A stretch of 64,000 nucleotides of DNA from Aurantiacibacter poecillastricola (GTDB lineage Bacteria; Pseudomonadota; Alphaproteobacteria; Sphingomonadales; Sphingomonadaceae), in contig NZ_JAVAMS010000001.1 in NCBI RefSeq assembly GCF_030730945.1, forward strand, positions 372,001 through 436,000. Direction: 5' to 3'. The notes beneath the pieces are model-generated. The model saw nothing but the letters and a program-made list of their open reading frames with translations. It was not told the DNA's origin and ran no database searches. A program made the position numbers and the translations under genes. Below are positions 43,482 through 52,628 of the stretch, one piece after another. Position 1 is the first letter of the stretch. The number at the start of each line of letters is the position of its first letter.

Positions 43482-43591
43482 GTTAGTTGATGAAACACAT
43501 GCGCGGGGGCTGGCGCTGTATTCCGCGAGAAGCCGACGGTGGGAAAGAGCGATTCGCGAAGTTGCCGCGACGCGGAGCGGTAGGAAAGCTA

Positions 43592-43960
43592 CTAGTGCGC
43601 GGCGAGGCGACCTTGCGAAGCCTCTTCGAAACTTGCGCCGAGTGTCCATCCGCTCAGAGCATCGGTGGCAATCGGACTGTCGAAAACAGATCCACCGGGA
43701 GGAACGGTGCTTTCGAAATTGGTCCCGCGATAGGAAATGATCGTCTCGTCATTCCACTCATAGGCAATCGCGTAGAAACCTGCGGCTTGGGCGACACCTT
43801 CGGGATCGTTGGCATCAGTCAGGATCGTGGCGTTTCCGATCCGGCGTCCGGCTTTATTCTGATTGGCAGTCGAGTCGCCCTCATTGAGCAGGACATTTTG
43901 CCCATAGCCTCGGTTGTACGAATCGAGGGCTAGCAACGAAAGAAAGACGTCACGATTCAT
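43592..43960 (-). pseudogene. N-terminal fragment of a lipase-like (DUF2974-type) protein
   Basis: The 122-residue product starts MNRDVFLSLLALDSYNRGYG. It continues with [36 protein letters not shown] and [16 protein letters not shown], then stops after GRLAAH. This resembles the opening of alpha/beta-hydrolase lipases of the class 3/DUF2974 kind, which continue for hundreds more residues with the catalytic GHSLGG region. None of that follows in any frame before the rpmI promoter, so the gene is truncated. It is coupled to the lipoprotein gene (1-nt gap, CGGAGG ribosome site inside it). Confidence 0.6.
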
Positions 43961-43961
43961 G

Positions 43962-44666
43962 CTATTGCCTCCGAAGATAACCAATTTCAGGCGGTAGAAT
44001 GCTTGTAAATGGGTTGTCTGGTCTGGTGCGATAGGCCTGTAGATTGTCCAACCACCCCAGCCTTTCCTCGATGCCTTCGGTCACGGGATCGTCGGTCATT
44101 TCCACGGTGATGCGCTTGAGGCTCACGCCTTCGCCAAAGCTGGCTGCGAGGTCATCCGGATCGACCCGTTCCACGCTGGTCGGATCGTCGAGATCGCCAA
44201 AAGTCACCAGCATCGGCCACGCGGGGACGTTTGTGAGATGGCCCTCGTTGCGGAAATAGCGCGGCAAGACGCGCGGCTCGCGCATGCGCAGCATGGCATT
44301 ATAGCGTTGCAGGAATCCGTCGCGACCAGTCTTGTAGCTGCGCGGCGCGAGACGGAACATGAAGTTGCCCGCCCAGCCGGCATCGGCTGTCGAGCGGAGC
44401 AGCGCGAACAGCGTCTGGCCGTTGCCCAGGTCCACCGTAACCGCTTCCCCCCGTGCACGGAAATGAACTGCGCCAGGGGTGGGAATGGAATATTCGCTGG
44501 CGACAGAGGTGCTGACCTCGATCACGCTGGAGCCGCTGCGCACCCCCTCCGGCGTCTCGACCTCGACAGTCAGGCGATAGCGGTAATCGGGAACCTCGTC
44601 AGCAGAGCTGCACGCCCCCAGCGAAAGCGCCGCAAGCAGTAGCCAGATTATGCTGCCGATACGCAT
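43962..44666 (-). CDS. Lipoprotein of unknown function, partner of the lipase-like gene
   Basis: This 234-residue protein has a lipoprotein signal (MRIGSIIWLLLAALSLGAC, lipidated Cys19). The mature part has YRYRLTVEVETPEG, SVIEVSTS, FRARGEAVTVDLGNGQTLF, the segment AWPMLVTFGDLDDPTSVERV and WLDNLQAYRTRPDN. I recall similar lipoproteins next to lipase-like genes, but no function. GGGG lies 6 nt before the ATG at 44666. It probably sits in the inner leaflet of the outer membrane. Confidence 0.75.
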   Translation of the reverse strand: MRIGSIIWLLLAALSLGACSSADEVPDYRYRLTVEVETPEGVRSGSSVIEVSTSVASEYSIPTPGAVHFRARGEAVTVDLGNGQTLFALLRSTADAGWAGNFMFRLAPRSYKTGRDGFLQRYNAMLRMREPRVLPRYFRNEGHLTNVPAWPMLVTFGDLDDPTSVERVDPDDLAASFGEGVSLKRITVEMTDDPVTEGIEERLGWLDNLQAYRTRPDNPFTSILPPEIGYLRRQ

Positions 44667-44725
44667 TGCGAACCCCAACCAAGATCGAATGGGATGGGCA
44701 AGCGCATGATTTACCTACTTTTTCG

Positions 44726-45154
44726 TCAGCGCAGGGCGATGGGTTTGCGGTCTGTTTCGGCCAGCCATTCAGCGAAGTTGCCGCCCTCGATCCGCACGGC
44801 ATCGGCTGGCACCTTGCGTGCATAGCAATAGGCCTGCGCGTCCACCACCAGCGCGTTGGGCAGCATCGCCGGGATCGTCTCGCGGCGGTATTCGGCGCCG
44901 GGGCCGTCATGGGCGTCCTCGAAGGCGTCCATCGCCTGCCATTCCACCGTGCCCGCCTCGTGCACCACGCCGTGCACTTCGCCGCCTTCGGGATCGGGCA
45001 GGAGAAGCGGATACCAGCCGCCATCCGCGCCTTCCACCGCGTAGAGCGCGCCGCGCGTCGTGGCGGGCAACCCCGCATCGAGCGCGGCGACCAGTTCGGC
45101 GGCGCGGCCCTGCGCCAGTTCCTTGATGAGGACGCCGTAGACGAACAGGCGCAT
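44726..45154 (-). CDS. Gamma-glutamylcyclotransferase (AIG2-like) family protein
   Basis: This 142-residue protein starts MRLFVYGVLIKEL, a variant of the YGTL substrate-binding loop of the family. It also has TTRGALYAVEGADGGWYPLLL, HGVVHEA, DAFEDAHDGPGAEYRRE (the catalytic Glu region) and AYCYARKVP. It overlaps the hisN stop by 1 nt (TGATG). Members act on gamma-glutamyl amines; the exact substrate is unknown. Confidence 0.85.
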   Translation of the reverse strand: MRLFVYGVLIKELAQGRAAELVAALDAGLPATTRGALYAVEGADGGWYPLLLPDPEGGEVHGVVHEAGTVEWQAMDAFEDAHDGPGAEYRRETIPAMLPNALVVDAQAYCYARKVPADAVRIEGGNFAEWLAETDRKPIALR

Positions 45155-45933
45155 CAGTTACCTCCCATCGCTTCAAGCACATCCTCCAGCCGCGCGGGAT
45201 CGCCCAGCGCCAGCACTGTGCCGTCGCTGCCGGCATGCAGGGGCTCACCCGCCCAGTCGCACATCATGCCGCCCGCGCCTTCCACCACGGGAACGAGCGC
45301 GGCATAATCGTGCAGCTTGAGCCCCGCCTCGCACACGATGTCGAGGTGGCCCGAGGCGAGGCAGGCGTAGTTGTAGCAATCGCCGCCCATCACCATGCGC
45401 TTGTGATCGGTCTTGGCGGCCAGCATCATGAAGATGTCGCCCTCTTCCTGGCTGAAATAGTTGGGGCCGGTAGTGGCAAGGCTGGCATCGGAGAGTTCGC
45501 GGCAGCGGCGCGTTTCCACTCGCTTGCCGTTGAAAGTGGTGCCCTGCCCGGCCACGCCCAGCCAACGTTCGGACGTGATCGGCTGATCGATCATGCCAAG
45601 CACAGGGAAGCCATCCACCAGCAGCGCGATCAGCGTGCCGAAGATCGGGCGACCGGCGAGGAAGGCCTTGGTGCCGTCAATCGGGTCGAGCACCCACTGG
45701 CGGCCGGTCACGCCGTCCTTCACGCCGAATTCCTCGCCATGGATGCCGTCGCCGGAAAACTCCGCCTCGATCAGCTTGCGCATCGCTTCCTCGGCATTGC
45801 GGTCGGCCACGGTGACGGGTGAGGCGTCGGCCTTGGCTTCGCTTTCCACGCCGGTGCGGAACAGTGGAATGATCTCCGCCCGCGCGGCATCGGCAAGGCG
45901 GTGGGCGAGAGCAATTTCGGCATCGAGGTTCAT
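45154..45933 (-). CDS. hisN: Histidinol-phosphatase, inositol-monophosphatase type
   Basis: This 259-residue Mg-dependent phosphatase has GDGIHGEEFG (metal Glu), VLDPIDGTKAFLAGRPIFGTLIAL in parts, and GLKLHDYAALVPVVEGAGG with the second metal Asp. In Alphaproteobacteria this branch supplies histidinol-phosphatase activity, so the name is likely but an inositol or other sugar phosphate is not excluded. The ATG at 45933 gives the family N-terminus (MNLDAEIALAHRLADAA); a frame to 46011 is not needed. Confidence 0.85.
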   Translation of the reverse strand: MNLDAEIALAHRLADAARAEIIPLFRTGVESEAKADASPVTVADRNAEEAMRKLIEAEFSGDGIHGEEFGVKDGVTGRQWVLDPIDGTKAFLAGRPIFGTLIALLVDGFPVLGMIDQPITSERWLGVAGQGTTFNGKRVETRRCRELSDASLATTGPNYFSQEEGDIFMMLAAKTDHKRMVMGGDCYNYACLASGHLDIVCEAGLKLHDYAALVPVVEGAGGMMCDWAGEPLHAGSDGTVLALGDPARLEDVLEAMGGN

Positions 45934-46030
45934 GGCTCTGCCTTTTCGAAAGCCTGGGCAGACGTCAAGCGCTCTTGCCGAATGATGTCTTATGTTGTTA
46001 CGTCGTTTCATAAATTATGGTTAAATTTTG

Positions 46031-46045
46031 TTAAGTCGCCGTTAG
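46031..46045. promoter_or_regulatory. Near-consensus CtrA box upstream of the second AraC-type gene
   Basis: TTAA (46031-46034), seven bases, then TTAG (46042-46045) differs by one base from the TTAA-N7-TTAA CtrA binding site of Alphaproteobacteria. A further TTAA lies at 46021-46024. It lies 34 bp before the GTG of the regulator, between it and divergent hisN. Site-level evidence only. Confidence 0.3.
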
Positions 46046-46078
46046 ACATACGGTAATAAGGTCGCCTCGGGGGGAATT

Positions 46079-47050
46079 GTGCGCAAGAAACCGAACCCGG
46101 GAGTGGATCCTGCGTTAAAAGCGCGTTTCGCCGTTTCGCGCGACGGGCAGCCCCTGTCGTACAATCGCTTGCCTGCCGAAGACCTCCTCCCGTGGGTCGG
46201 CTGGCTTTATGCCACGTCCGTTGCGGCGCCCGACGATTACGAACTCAACTGCAGTCTGCTGAGCGACGCTTCGTTCGTCAGGGTACAGCTGGAAGGCCAA
46301 TGGAAGGCCCAGACGCGCGACGGCCCGATGGAATATGGCCGCGCCGCCCTGATGTTCGGCCCGCAAAGCAAGGCTATGCCCGTATCGGTGCGTGGCAGTT
46401 TCACGTCCGTCGGATATGCTCTGCGTCCGGGCGTGGGACATGCGGTACTGGGACGGCATGCGGCGGAATTCGTCGACCGTATCACCCCGCTGGAGGACCT
46501 CTCCCTCGATGGCGACAAGCTGCTGGAAACGTTGCATGCAGCCGCCTCTCCCGAAGACCTGCTGCTGTCGCTGGAAGGCTGGGTTCGCGAAACCCTGAAG
46601 AGCCTGGACGCAAGACCGCCCGACCCGGTGACGCAGGAATTCGACATGCTCACCCTGTCCGATCCGACGCGCAACGTGACGCAGTTTGCAAAGGAGTGCG
46701 GCATTTCCACACGCAGTCTGGAACGTATCTGCAAGCGGGATTTCGGCCTTCCTCCCAAGCAGGTCCTGCGGCGGGCGCGCGCGATCGACATGGCCAGCGC
46801 CCTGCGCGGCGTCGCCGATGACGAGGAGGCCGAGGACCTGGCGCTGCGCTATTACGACCAGAGCCACATGACGCGCGAGTTCACCGAATTGTTCGGGATG
46901 ACACCCAGCCAGTTCATGACAACGCCGCAGCCCTTGATGACGCTGTCGCTGGAAAGCCGGCAATCACGCCGTCTCGCGATGCTAGAACGTCTGCCGGACG
47001 GGGCGGAGAAGCCCTGGGCGGCAGGGTCTTCGGAAGGATCCGACCTTTAA
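46079..47050 (+). CDS. AraC-type transcriptional regulator
   Basis: This 323-residue regulator has an N-terminal beta-rich sensing domain (CSLLSDASFVRVQLEGQW, YGRAALMFGPQSKAMP) and a C-terminal AraC-type HTH pair (VTQFAKECGISTRSLERICKR in parts, FGLPPKQVLRRARAI, YYDQSHMTREFTELFGMTPSQF). It starts with GTG, preceded by GGGGGGA. It has the same architecture as the regulator at 41722-42657 but low identity, so it is a paralogue of an expanded family. Its targets are unknown. Confidence 0.88.
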   Translation: MRKKPNPGVDPALKARFAVSRDGQPLSYNRLPAEDLLPWVGWLYATSVAAPDDYELNCSLLSDASFVRVQLEGQWKAQTRDGPMEYGRAALMFGPQSKAMPVSVRGSFTSVGYALRPGVGHAVLGRHAAEFVDRITPLEDLSLDGDKLLETLHAAASPEDLLLSLEGWVRETLKSLDARPPDPVTQEFDMLTLSDPTRNVTQFAKECGISTRSLERICKRDFGLPPKQVLRRARAIDMASALRGVADDEEAEDLALRYYDQSHMTREFTELFGMTPSQFMTTPQPLMTLSLESRQSRRLAMLERLPDGAEKPWAAGSSEGSDL

Positions 47051-47068
47051 CCCGAGCGCTGACCGGCT

Positions 47069-48004
47069 TCAGTCGAACAGGCTGGACACGCTGCTTTCAT
47101 CGGCAATACGGCGGATCGCCTCCCCCAGCAGCGGCGCGATCGTGAGGACGCGGATATGGTCCGAATCCGCCGTGGCGTCGGTCGGCTGGATGGTATCGGT
47201 GATGACGAGCTCGGTAAGCGAGGACTTGTCGATCCGCGCCACAGCGCCGCCCGACAGCACGCCGTGAGTGATGTATGCCGCAACGCTCTTCGCGCCTTGG
47301 TCGAGCAGGGCTTCCGCCGCGTTGCACAGCGTGCCGCCCGAATCGATGATATCGTCGATCAGCACGCAGCTGCGGCCCTTCACGTCGCCGATGATGTTCA
47401 TCACCTCGCTCTCGCCAGGCCGGTCGCGGCGCTTGTCGACGATGGCCAGCGGGGCGTTGTCGAGGCGCTTTGCCAGTGCGCGGGCGCGCACCACGCCGCC
47501 CACGTCGGGTGAGACGACCATCAGGTCCTTGTCACCGTAGCGCGCCTGGATATCGGCGGCCATCGTGGGCGCAGCGTAGAGATTGTCGGTCGGGATATCG
47601 AAGAAGCCCTGGATCTGGCCCGCGTGCAGGTCCACCGCCAGCACGCGGTCGGCGCCTGCCTCGGTAATGAGGTTTGCCACCAGCTTGGCCGAGATGGGCG
47701 TACGCGGGCCGGGCTTCCGGTCCTGCCTCGCATAACCGAAATAGGGCACCACGGCGGTGATCCGCTTGGCAGAGGCGCGTTTGAGCGCATCGATGCCGAT
47801 CAGCAGTTCCATGAGGTTGTCGTTCGCCGGATAGCTGGTCGACTGGACGATGAACACGTCCTCCCCGCGCACATTTTCGTGGATCTCGATGAAGACCTCT
47901 TCATCGGCGAAACGGCGCACGCTGGCGTCGGTCAGCGGCACTTCCAGATAGCCGGCAATGGCACGGGCAAGCGGCAGGTTGGAATTGCCGGACATGATTT
48001 TCAT
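47069..48004 (-). CDS. prs: Ribose-phosphate pyrophosphokinase
   Basis: This 311-residue PRPP synthase starts [20 protein letters not shown]. It has [20 protein letters not shown] in parts, [49 protein letters not shown] and the PRPP loop [13 protein letters not shown]. It supplies PRPP for purine, pyrimidine, His and Trp synthesis. It is single-gene here and convergent with the AraC gene. Confidence 0.97.
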   Translation of the reverse strand: MKIMSGNSNLPLARAIAGYLEVPLTDASVRRFADEEVFIEIHENVRGEDVFIVQSTSYPANDNLMELLIGIDALKRASAKRITAVVPYFGYARQDRKPGPRTPISAKLVANLITEAGADRVLAVDLHAGQIQGFFDIPTDNLYAAPTMAADIQARYGDKDLMVVSPDVGGVVRARALAKRLDNAPLAIVDKRRDRPGESEVMNIIGDVKGRSCVLIDDIIDSGGTLCNAAEALLDQGAKSVAAYITHGVLSGGAVARIDKSSLTELVITDTIQPTDATADSDHIRVLTIAPLLGEAIRRIADESSVSSLFD

Positions 48005-48125
48005 GGATGCGAATCCCTCAGGCTGTGCGGATGGCTTCGCCCTAGCCGAGCGTCACGGAATTGCAACGTGAGGGATCGCGGTTGTCGTCAGGAGGGACGC
48101 TCCGCCCGAACCTGCCACGAACGCG

Positions 48126-48656
48126 CTAGCCGCAATAGCGTTGGTATTCCTCGGCATATCGCTGGTTGAGCAGCTGCTTTTTCGCAGGCGAGGTCTTTTC
48201 GACAAGGTCAGGCAGCCAGCTGTCTTCTTCCTGGTAGATATGCTGCTCCACCGCGCCACGGATATGCTCCAGCTTCTCCGACCACTCCTCGCTCATCGGG
48301 TCGATCCGCTCGAGCTTGGCGAGTTGGATCTTCGTCATCGCATGCTCTTCATAAGCCATTCCGGCATGCGTCTTGCCACTGTCTTCCGCTACGATCGGAT
48401 AGACCACAGCCTCTTCGGCGGTCGCGTGGCCGGTGAGCTCGGTGGCGAGCGCCTTGACGCTGCGCTGGCGAGTTTCGACGTCGGTCGCGCTTCTCGCTTC
48501 GGCGAACAAGCCTTCGATACGCTGGTGCTGCTCGACAATCATACCGAGCCATTGCTCGCCTTGCGACAGTGCCAAGACCTTGCGCCTTGCTTCGGCGCGT
48601 TGTTCATCGGATGCAGCCGGGGTTACGGCGGCGGCTATTCTATCAAGAAACGACAT
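48126..48656 (-). CDS. Hemerythrin HHE domain protein
   Basis: This 176-residue protein has the helical HHE metal-binding pattern: MIVEQHQRIEGLFAEA, ELTGHATAEEAVVYPIV (HATAEE motif), MAYEEHAMTKIQL and VEQHIYQEEDSWLPDL. It may bind iron or oxygen/NO and serve in stress or iron handling. The tail KQLLNQRYAEEYQRYCG is typical. The start at 48656 has AAGGAGTAACCC upstream on the minus strand. Confidence 0.9.
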   Translation of the reverse strand: MSFLDRIAAAVTPAASDEQRAEARRKVLALSQGEQWLGMIVEQHQRIEGLFAEARSATDVETRQRSVKALATELTGHATAEEAVVYPIVAEDSGKTHAGMAYEEHAMTKIQLAKLERIDPMSEEWSEKLEHIRGAVEQHIYQEEDSWLPDLVEKTSPAKKQLLNQRYAEEYQRYCG

Positions 48657-48788
48657 GGGTTACTCCTTCTTCACGCAAGAAGGAGACGGGCGGCGTCGTG
48701 ACAACGTTCCTCCGCCCTCGCCCTAATCGACGAACGCTCGGCTACTTGCGGCAAAGCGCGGCGGAATTGAACGCCTTGTTATACAAAA

Positions 48789-49781
48789 TCAAATTCGGTG
48801 CTCGCCTTTCACCCAGCGTACCGTTCCCGACGATGCGCGCATCACCACGCTCTCGGTCGTCATGATGCGTTCGCCATTGGGGCGCTTGATGCGCTTCACG
48901 CCGTCGAGCAGCGAGCCGGCGGTGACGCCCGTCGCGGCGAAGATGCAGTCGCCCTTGGCGAGGTCGTGCAGCTTGTAGATGCGGTCGAGGTCCTCGATCC
49001 CCCATTTGCGGGCGCGGCTGCGTTCGTCGTCATTGCGGAAGAGGAGACGGCCGTTGAACTGTCCGCCCACGCAGCGAAGGGCCGCTGCGGCGAGCACGCC
49101 CTCGGGTGCGCCGCCTGAACCCATGTAGATGTCGATCGTGGTGTCCTGGTCGGTGGTGGCGATCACGCCCGCCACGTCGCCATCGCCGATCAGTACCACG
49201 CCGCAGCCGATGCCGCGCAGTTCCGCGATGAGGTCCGCATGGCGCGGGCGGTCGAGCACGCATACGATGATGTCGGCAGGATCCACGCCCTTGGCCCTGG
49301 CCACCGATTCGACATTCTGCGTCGGCGTCTTGTCGAGGCTGATGACATCCTCGGGATAGCCCGGGCCGACAGCCAGCTTCTCCATGTAGACGTCGGGTGC
49401 GTTCAGGAGGCAACCTTCTTCGGCAGCGGCCAGCACGGCGAGCGCGTTGGGCCCGGCCTTGGCGGTGATGGTGGTGCCTTCTAGCGGATCGAGCGCGATG
49501 TCGATCTTCGGGCCCTTGCCCGGCGCGCCGCCCACCTTCTCGCCGATATAGAGCATGGGGGCCTCGTCCCGCTCGCCCTCGCCGATCACCACGGTGCCGT
49601 CGATATAGAGCGTGTCGAACGCCGTGCGCATCGCTTCGACGGCGGCGGCGTCGGCGGCTTTCTCGTCCCCGCGTCCGACAAGGTCGGAGGCTGCAATGGC
49701 GGCGGCTTCGGTGACGCGCACCAGTTCGAGAACCAGGACACGGTCGAGGACGTGCTCTTCGGCGGATTTATCGGAATTCAT
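48789..49781 (-). CDS. glpX: Class II fructose-1,6-bisphosphatase
   Basis: This 330-residue GlpX phosphatase of gluconeogenesis starts MNSDKSAEEHVLDRVLVLE. It contains LVGRGDEKAADAAAVEAMR, IGEGERDEAPMLYIGEKVG, the catalytic DPLEGTT and a C-terminal ATGVTAGSLLDGVK. It is class II, with the lithium-sensitive phosphatase fold. The start at 49781 follows AATTACCT on the opposite strand, without an ideal ribosome site; the frame to 50084 overlaps another gene and was rejected. Confidence 0.95.
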   Translation of the reverse strand: MNSDKSAEEHVLDRVLVLELVRVTEAAAIAASDLVGRGDEKAADAAAVEAMRTAFDTLYIDGTVVIGEGERDEAPMLYIGEKVGGAPGKGPKIDIALDPLEGTTITAKAGPNALAVLAAAEEGCLLNAPDVYMEKLAVGPGYPEDVISLDKTPTQNVESVARAKGVDPADIIVCVLDRPRHADLIAELRGIGCGVVLIGDGDVAGVIATTDQDTTIDIYMGSGGAPEGVLAAAALRCVGGQFNGRLLFRNDDERSRARKWGIEDLDRIYKLHDLAKGDCIFAATGVTAGSLLDGVKRIKRPNGERIMTTESVVMRASSGTVRWVKGEHRI

Positions 49782-49849
49782 AGGTAATTCAGGCTCCCAT
49801 CTGAACTTGGCGGCACCGGCGCTCGTTCGCTTAGGTCGAAGGGGTGACA

Positions 49850-50335
49850 ATGTCGAGGCGATCAGGCGTAATTTTCGGTGCGATTGCCGCGATTGTCCTG
49901 ATGCCGGACGAGTGCTTCGCGCAGGAAGTCTATGGCCCCGTGCAAGACGAAGAGACGCGCCGCGACGATACCCCGGTGCCGCTGGTGGAGCCCGAGCGCT
50001 GCGAGGAAGGCCTGCGCGAGGATGGCAGTATCGTGGTGTGCCGCGAGGTGGAGGAACCCGAACGATACATGTCGCCGCTGCCAAGGCCGGTAGAGGTGCG
50101 GATCAACCAGCTCGACGGCCTGCGCGAACCGCCGTGCTGGGTAACGGGCAAGAAGCCTTGCATGCGCATCGGCTCGGTTCCGCCCTATCCGCCGATGGTC
50201 GACACCACAGCCTTCCCCGAACCGCTGAGCGAGGAAGAGGCAGCAGCGGTATTTGCGGCAGAGGACGAAGGCGAGACGCGCGATGACCCCGTCACCGGCG
50301 AGCGCGTGCCCATCGACCTGTCCGACGACGACTAG
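49850..50335 (+). CDS. Secreted small acidic protein of unknown function
   Basis: This 161-residue protein has a signal peptide (SGVIFGAIAAIVLMPDECFA), then an acidic mature part with PVPLVEPERCEEGLREDGSIVVC, LREPPCWVTGKKPCMRIGSV, four to five cysteines and an Asp-rich end (DLSDDD). AAGGGG lies 5 nt before the ATG at 49850. It lies between hom and glpX on the opposite strand and overlaps the hom end by 4 nt. Similar short secreted proteins occur in sphingomonads, function unknown. Confidence 0.7.
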   Translation: MSRRSGVIFGAIAAIVLMPDECFAQEVYGPVQDEETRRDDTPVPLVEPERCEEGLREDGSIVVCREVEEPERYMSPLPRPVEVRINQLDGLREPPCWVTGKKPCMRIGSVPPYPPMVDTTAFPEPLSEEEAAAVFAAEDEGETRDDPVTGERVPIDLSDDD

Positions 50336-51657
50336 CCGATCAGGCGCATCACGAGCGGCTCTTCCACCAGGCTGGGCGACCCTTCGAGCAGGTCCAGTGC
50401 CTTGGCCACCGCGCTTTCGGGCCCCTCATGGGTCACGAGCGCAACCAGCACCGGCTCCTCATTGCCGTCGGCAGGGTGGCCGTGCTGGATCATGCTCTCG
50501 ATTGAGACGCCCGCATCGCGCATGGCGGCGGTGATCTCCGCCAGCACGCCGGGGCGGTCGGCCACGGTGAAACGGACATAGGCGCGGTTGCGGCGGTCGC
50601 CCGGATCGGCGGGCGTGCTGGGGACGAGGCTCGCCACCGGCTGCGAGAAGGGCGCCATTCGGCTGCCCCGCGCGATGTCGACTAGGTCGGCGACCACGGC
50701 GCTCGCCGTGGGCCCGTCGCCCGCACCCGCGCCCTGGAACAGCAGGCGGCCGACATGATTGCCTTCCGCCACCACGGCATTGGTCGGCCCGTCAACCGCG
50801 GCAAGCGGGTGGCGCACCGGCACAAGGTAGGGCGCGACGCGCTGGAACAGGTGGCGCGCACCGTCCTTCTCGGCGCAATCGGAAAGGCCGATCAGGCGAA
50901 TCACGTAGCCCAAAGCGCGGGCCTGGGTGATGTCGGCGGCGCGGATGCGGCTGATGCCGTTGGTGTCCACCGCCTCGAAATCCAGCTGCGTCCCATAGGC
51001 GATGCTGGCGAGGATGGAGAGCTTGTGCGCGGCGTCCACGCCTTCGATGTCGAAAGTGGGATCGGCCTCGGCATAGCCCAGCGCCTGCGCATCGGCGAGC
51101 ACTTCGGCAAAGTCGCGGCCCGTCGTCTCCATTTCGGAAAGGATGAAATTCGAGGTGCCGTTGAGGATGCCGTAGATCCGCTCGATGCGGTTGGCGGCGG
51201 CCCCTTCGGCGAGGCCCTTTATAACGGGAATGCCGCCTGCGACGGCTGCTTCGTAGCGCAAGGGCGCATCGTTCGCCTCGGCCAGCTGCGCGAGTTCCAG
51301 CCCGTGATGCGCGACCATCGCCTTGTTCGCGGTGACGAAGCCCTTGCCACCGCCCAGCGCGGTGCGGGCGAGCGCCAGCGCCGGCCCGTCTGATCCGCCG
51401 ACCAGTTCCACCACCACGTCAACGTCATCGCGCGCGGCGAAGGCGGTCATGTCGTCTTCCCAGGCATAGGGCGAGAGGTCGACGCCGCGATCCTTGGAGC
51501 GGTCGCGCGCCGAAACGGCCACTACTTCTATCGCTCGGCCGGCACGCGCGGCAATGGTGTCGCCATTATCGGCAAGCAGGCGCAGCACGCCCGCGCCCAC
51601 GGTGCCCAGCCCGGCAAGGGCAATGCGCAGATTGTCGGCCCCGAGATTATCGGCCAT
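50332..51657 (-). CDS. hom: Homoserine dehydrogenase
   Basis: This 441-residue NADP-dependent enzyme of Thr/Met synthesis has GLGTVGAGVLRLLADNG, the substrate region KGFVTANKAMVAHHGLEL in parts, EAAVAGGIPVIKGLAEGAAANR, GILNGTSNFIL and a C-terminal ACT domain (LAEITAAMRDAGVSIESMIQHG in parts) for feedback control. No kinase domain is fused. It is convergent with the small secreted gene and follows the lipoprotein gene. Confidence 0.97.
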   Translation of the reverse strand: MADNLGADNLRIALAGLGTVGAGVLRLLADNGDTIAARAGRAIEVVAVSARDRSKDRGVDLSPYAWEDDMTAFAARDDVDVVVELVGGSDGPALALARTALGGGKGFVTANKAMVAHHGLELAQLAEANDAPLRYEAAVAGGIPVIKGLAEGAAANRIERIYGILNGTSNFILSEMETTGRDFAEVLADAQALGYAEADPTFDIEGVDAAHKLSILASIAYGTQLDFEAVDTNGISRIRAADITQARALGYVIRLIGLSDCAEKDGARHLFQRVAPYLVPVRHPLAAVDGPTNAVVAEGNHVGRLLFQGAGAGDGPTASAVVADLVDIARGSRMAPFSQPVASLVPSTPADPGDRRNRAYVRFTVADRPGVLAEITAAMRDAGVSIESMIQHGHPADGNEEPVLVALVTHEGPESAVAKALDLLEGSPSLVEEPLVMRLIG

Positions 51658-51749
51658 GAGAACTCCCCGTCCAGTATTTCACCGTCCACATTTTCGTGAC
51701 GCCCCGTTAGGAAGGCGCGGCGCAATTGGCCAGAGCAGTCTGACTTGGA

Positions 51750-52628
51750 TCAGGTAAAGCGCCGCTCGCAGGGCCCCAGTTCGGCGAGGACGAAGGCATA
51801 GTCTTCGCGCGCCTGCGCCTGCGATGCACGATCGGTCTGCAGGAAGGCGTCCTGCGGCAATTCGCGCGGCAGGAAGCAGGCGAAGCGATACCATGCGATC
51901 GTCTCGGGCTCGGGCGGGGTCGCGGAGGAGTCTACGAGCTCGCCCAGCGAGATGCCCCATTCCGGTGCCTGGTTCGGACGGCGGATGACCGAGAGCGAGA
52001 CAGGCGCTCCCGTTGCGGTCTCCACGAACATCTGCGTCTCCGATTCGCCGGCAAGGTTGCCCGGCACCGAAATCACGTCGCGCACACCGGTAATCGCGGG
52101 CGGGATGTCGGCGGCAGCGAGCTGGGTCAGCACGCGGCGGGTACGCTCCTCGATCCGTGGCCCGGCGGGAAGCATCGAATCGGACGAGAGCAATTGCAGC
52201 GAGCCGGGCTGGCTGGCGGAGAGGTCTCCGAACAGCAGGAAACGGCGCTCTTCCAGGTCGGGCACGTCGCCATCGGCATCGCGGCTCCGGTCGACCACGT
52301 AGGTCAGCGATTCTCCCAGCGGGCGCGGGGCCTTCAGCAGCCCCTGCACCAGCGTTTCCATGTAGAGGCGAACTTCGGACGGTGGCACCGACGGGGCGCG
52401 TTCTGCCGGGAAGGCAGTCTGGTCCTCGACACTTACCAATACCACCGTGTCCGCTTCCATCGCCATGGCCACGAGGTCGGCATAGGTCGGCGCCTGTGCT
52501 TCGGACAATTCGGCGGGAGGCGCGTCCTGCGAGCGGGCGGGACCGGTGGTAGCGCAGGCAGCCACGCCCAGGGCAAGCGTGCCGACCAGTATGGCGCGGC
52601 AGCGGGTAATCGCGGTGGCAACGAACAT
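51750..52628 (-). CDS. Lipoprotein of unknown function
   Basis: This 292-residue protein has a lipoprotein signal (CRAILVGTLALGVAAC) and a mature region with PTYADLVAMAMEADTVVLVSV, ERAPSVPPSEVRLYMETLVQG, a DADGDVPDLEERRFLLFGDL segment and WYRFACFLPRELP. It may have an OB-like or nucleic-acid-unrelated beta fold; no known family is recalled. It is 92 nt upstream of hom on the same strand, so possibly co-transcribed. Confidence 0.7.
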   Translation of the reverse strand: MFVATAITRCRAILVGTLALGVAACATTGPARSQDAPPAELSEAQAPTYADLVAMAMEADTVVLVSVEDQTAFPAERAPSVPPSEVRLYMETLVQGLLKAPRPLGESLTYVVDRSRDADGDVPDLEERRFLLFGDLSASQPGSLQLLSSDSMLPAGPRIEERTRRVLTQLAAADIPPAITGVRDVISVPGNLAGESETQMFVETATGAPVSLSVIRRPNQAPEWGISLGELVDSSATPPEPETIAWYRFACFLPRELPQDAFLQTDRASQAQAREDYAFVLAELGPCERRFT

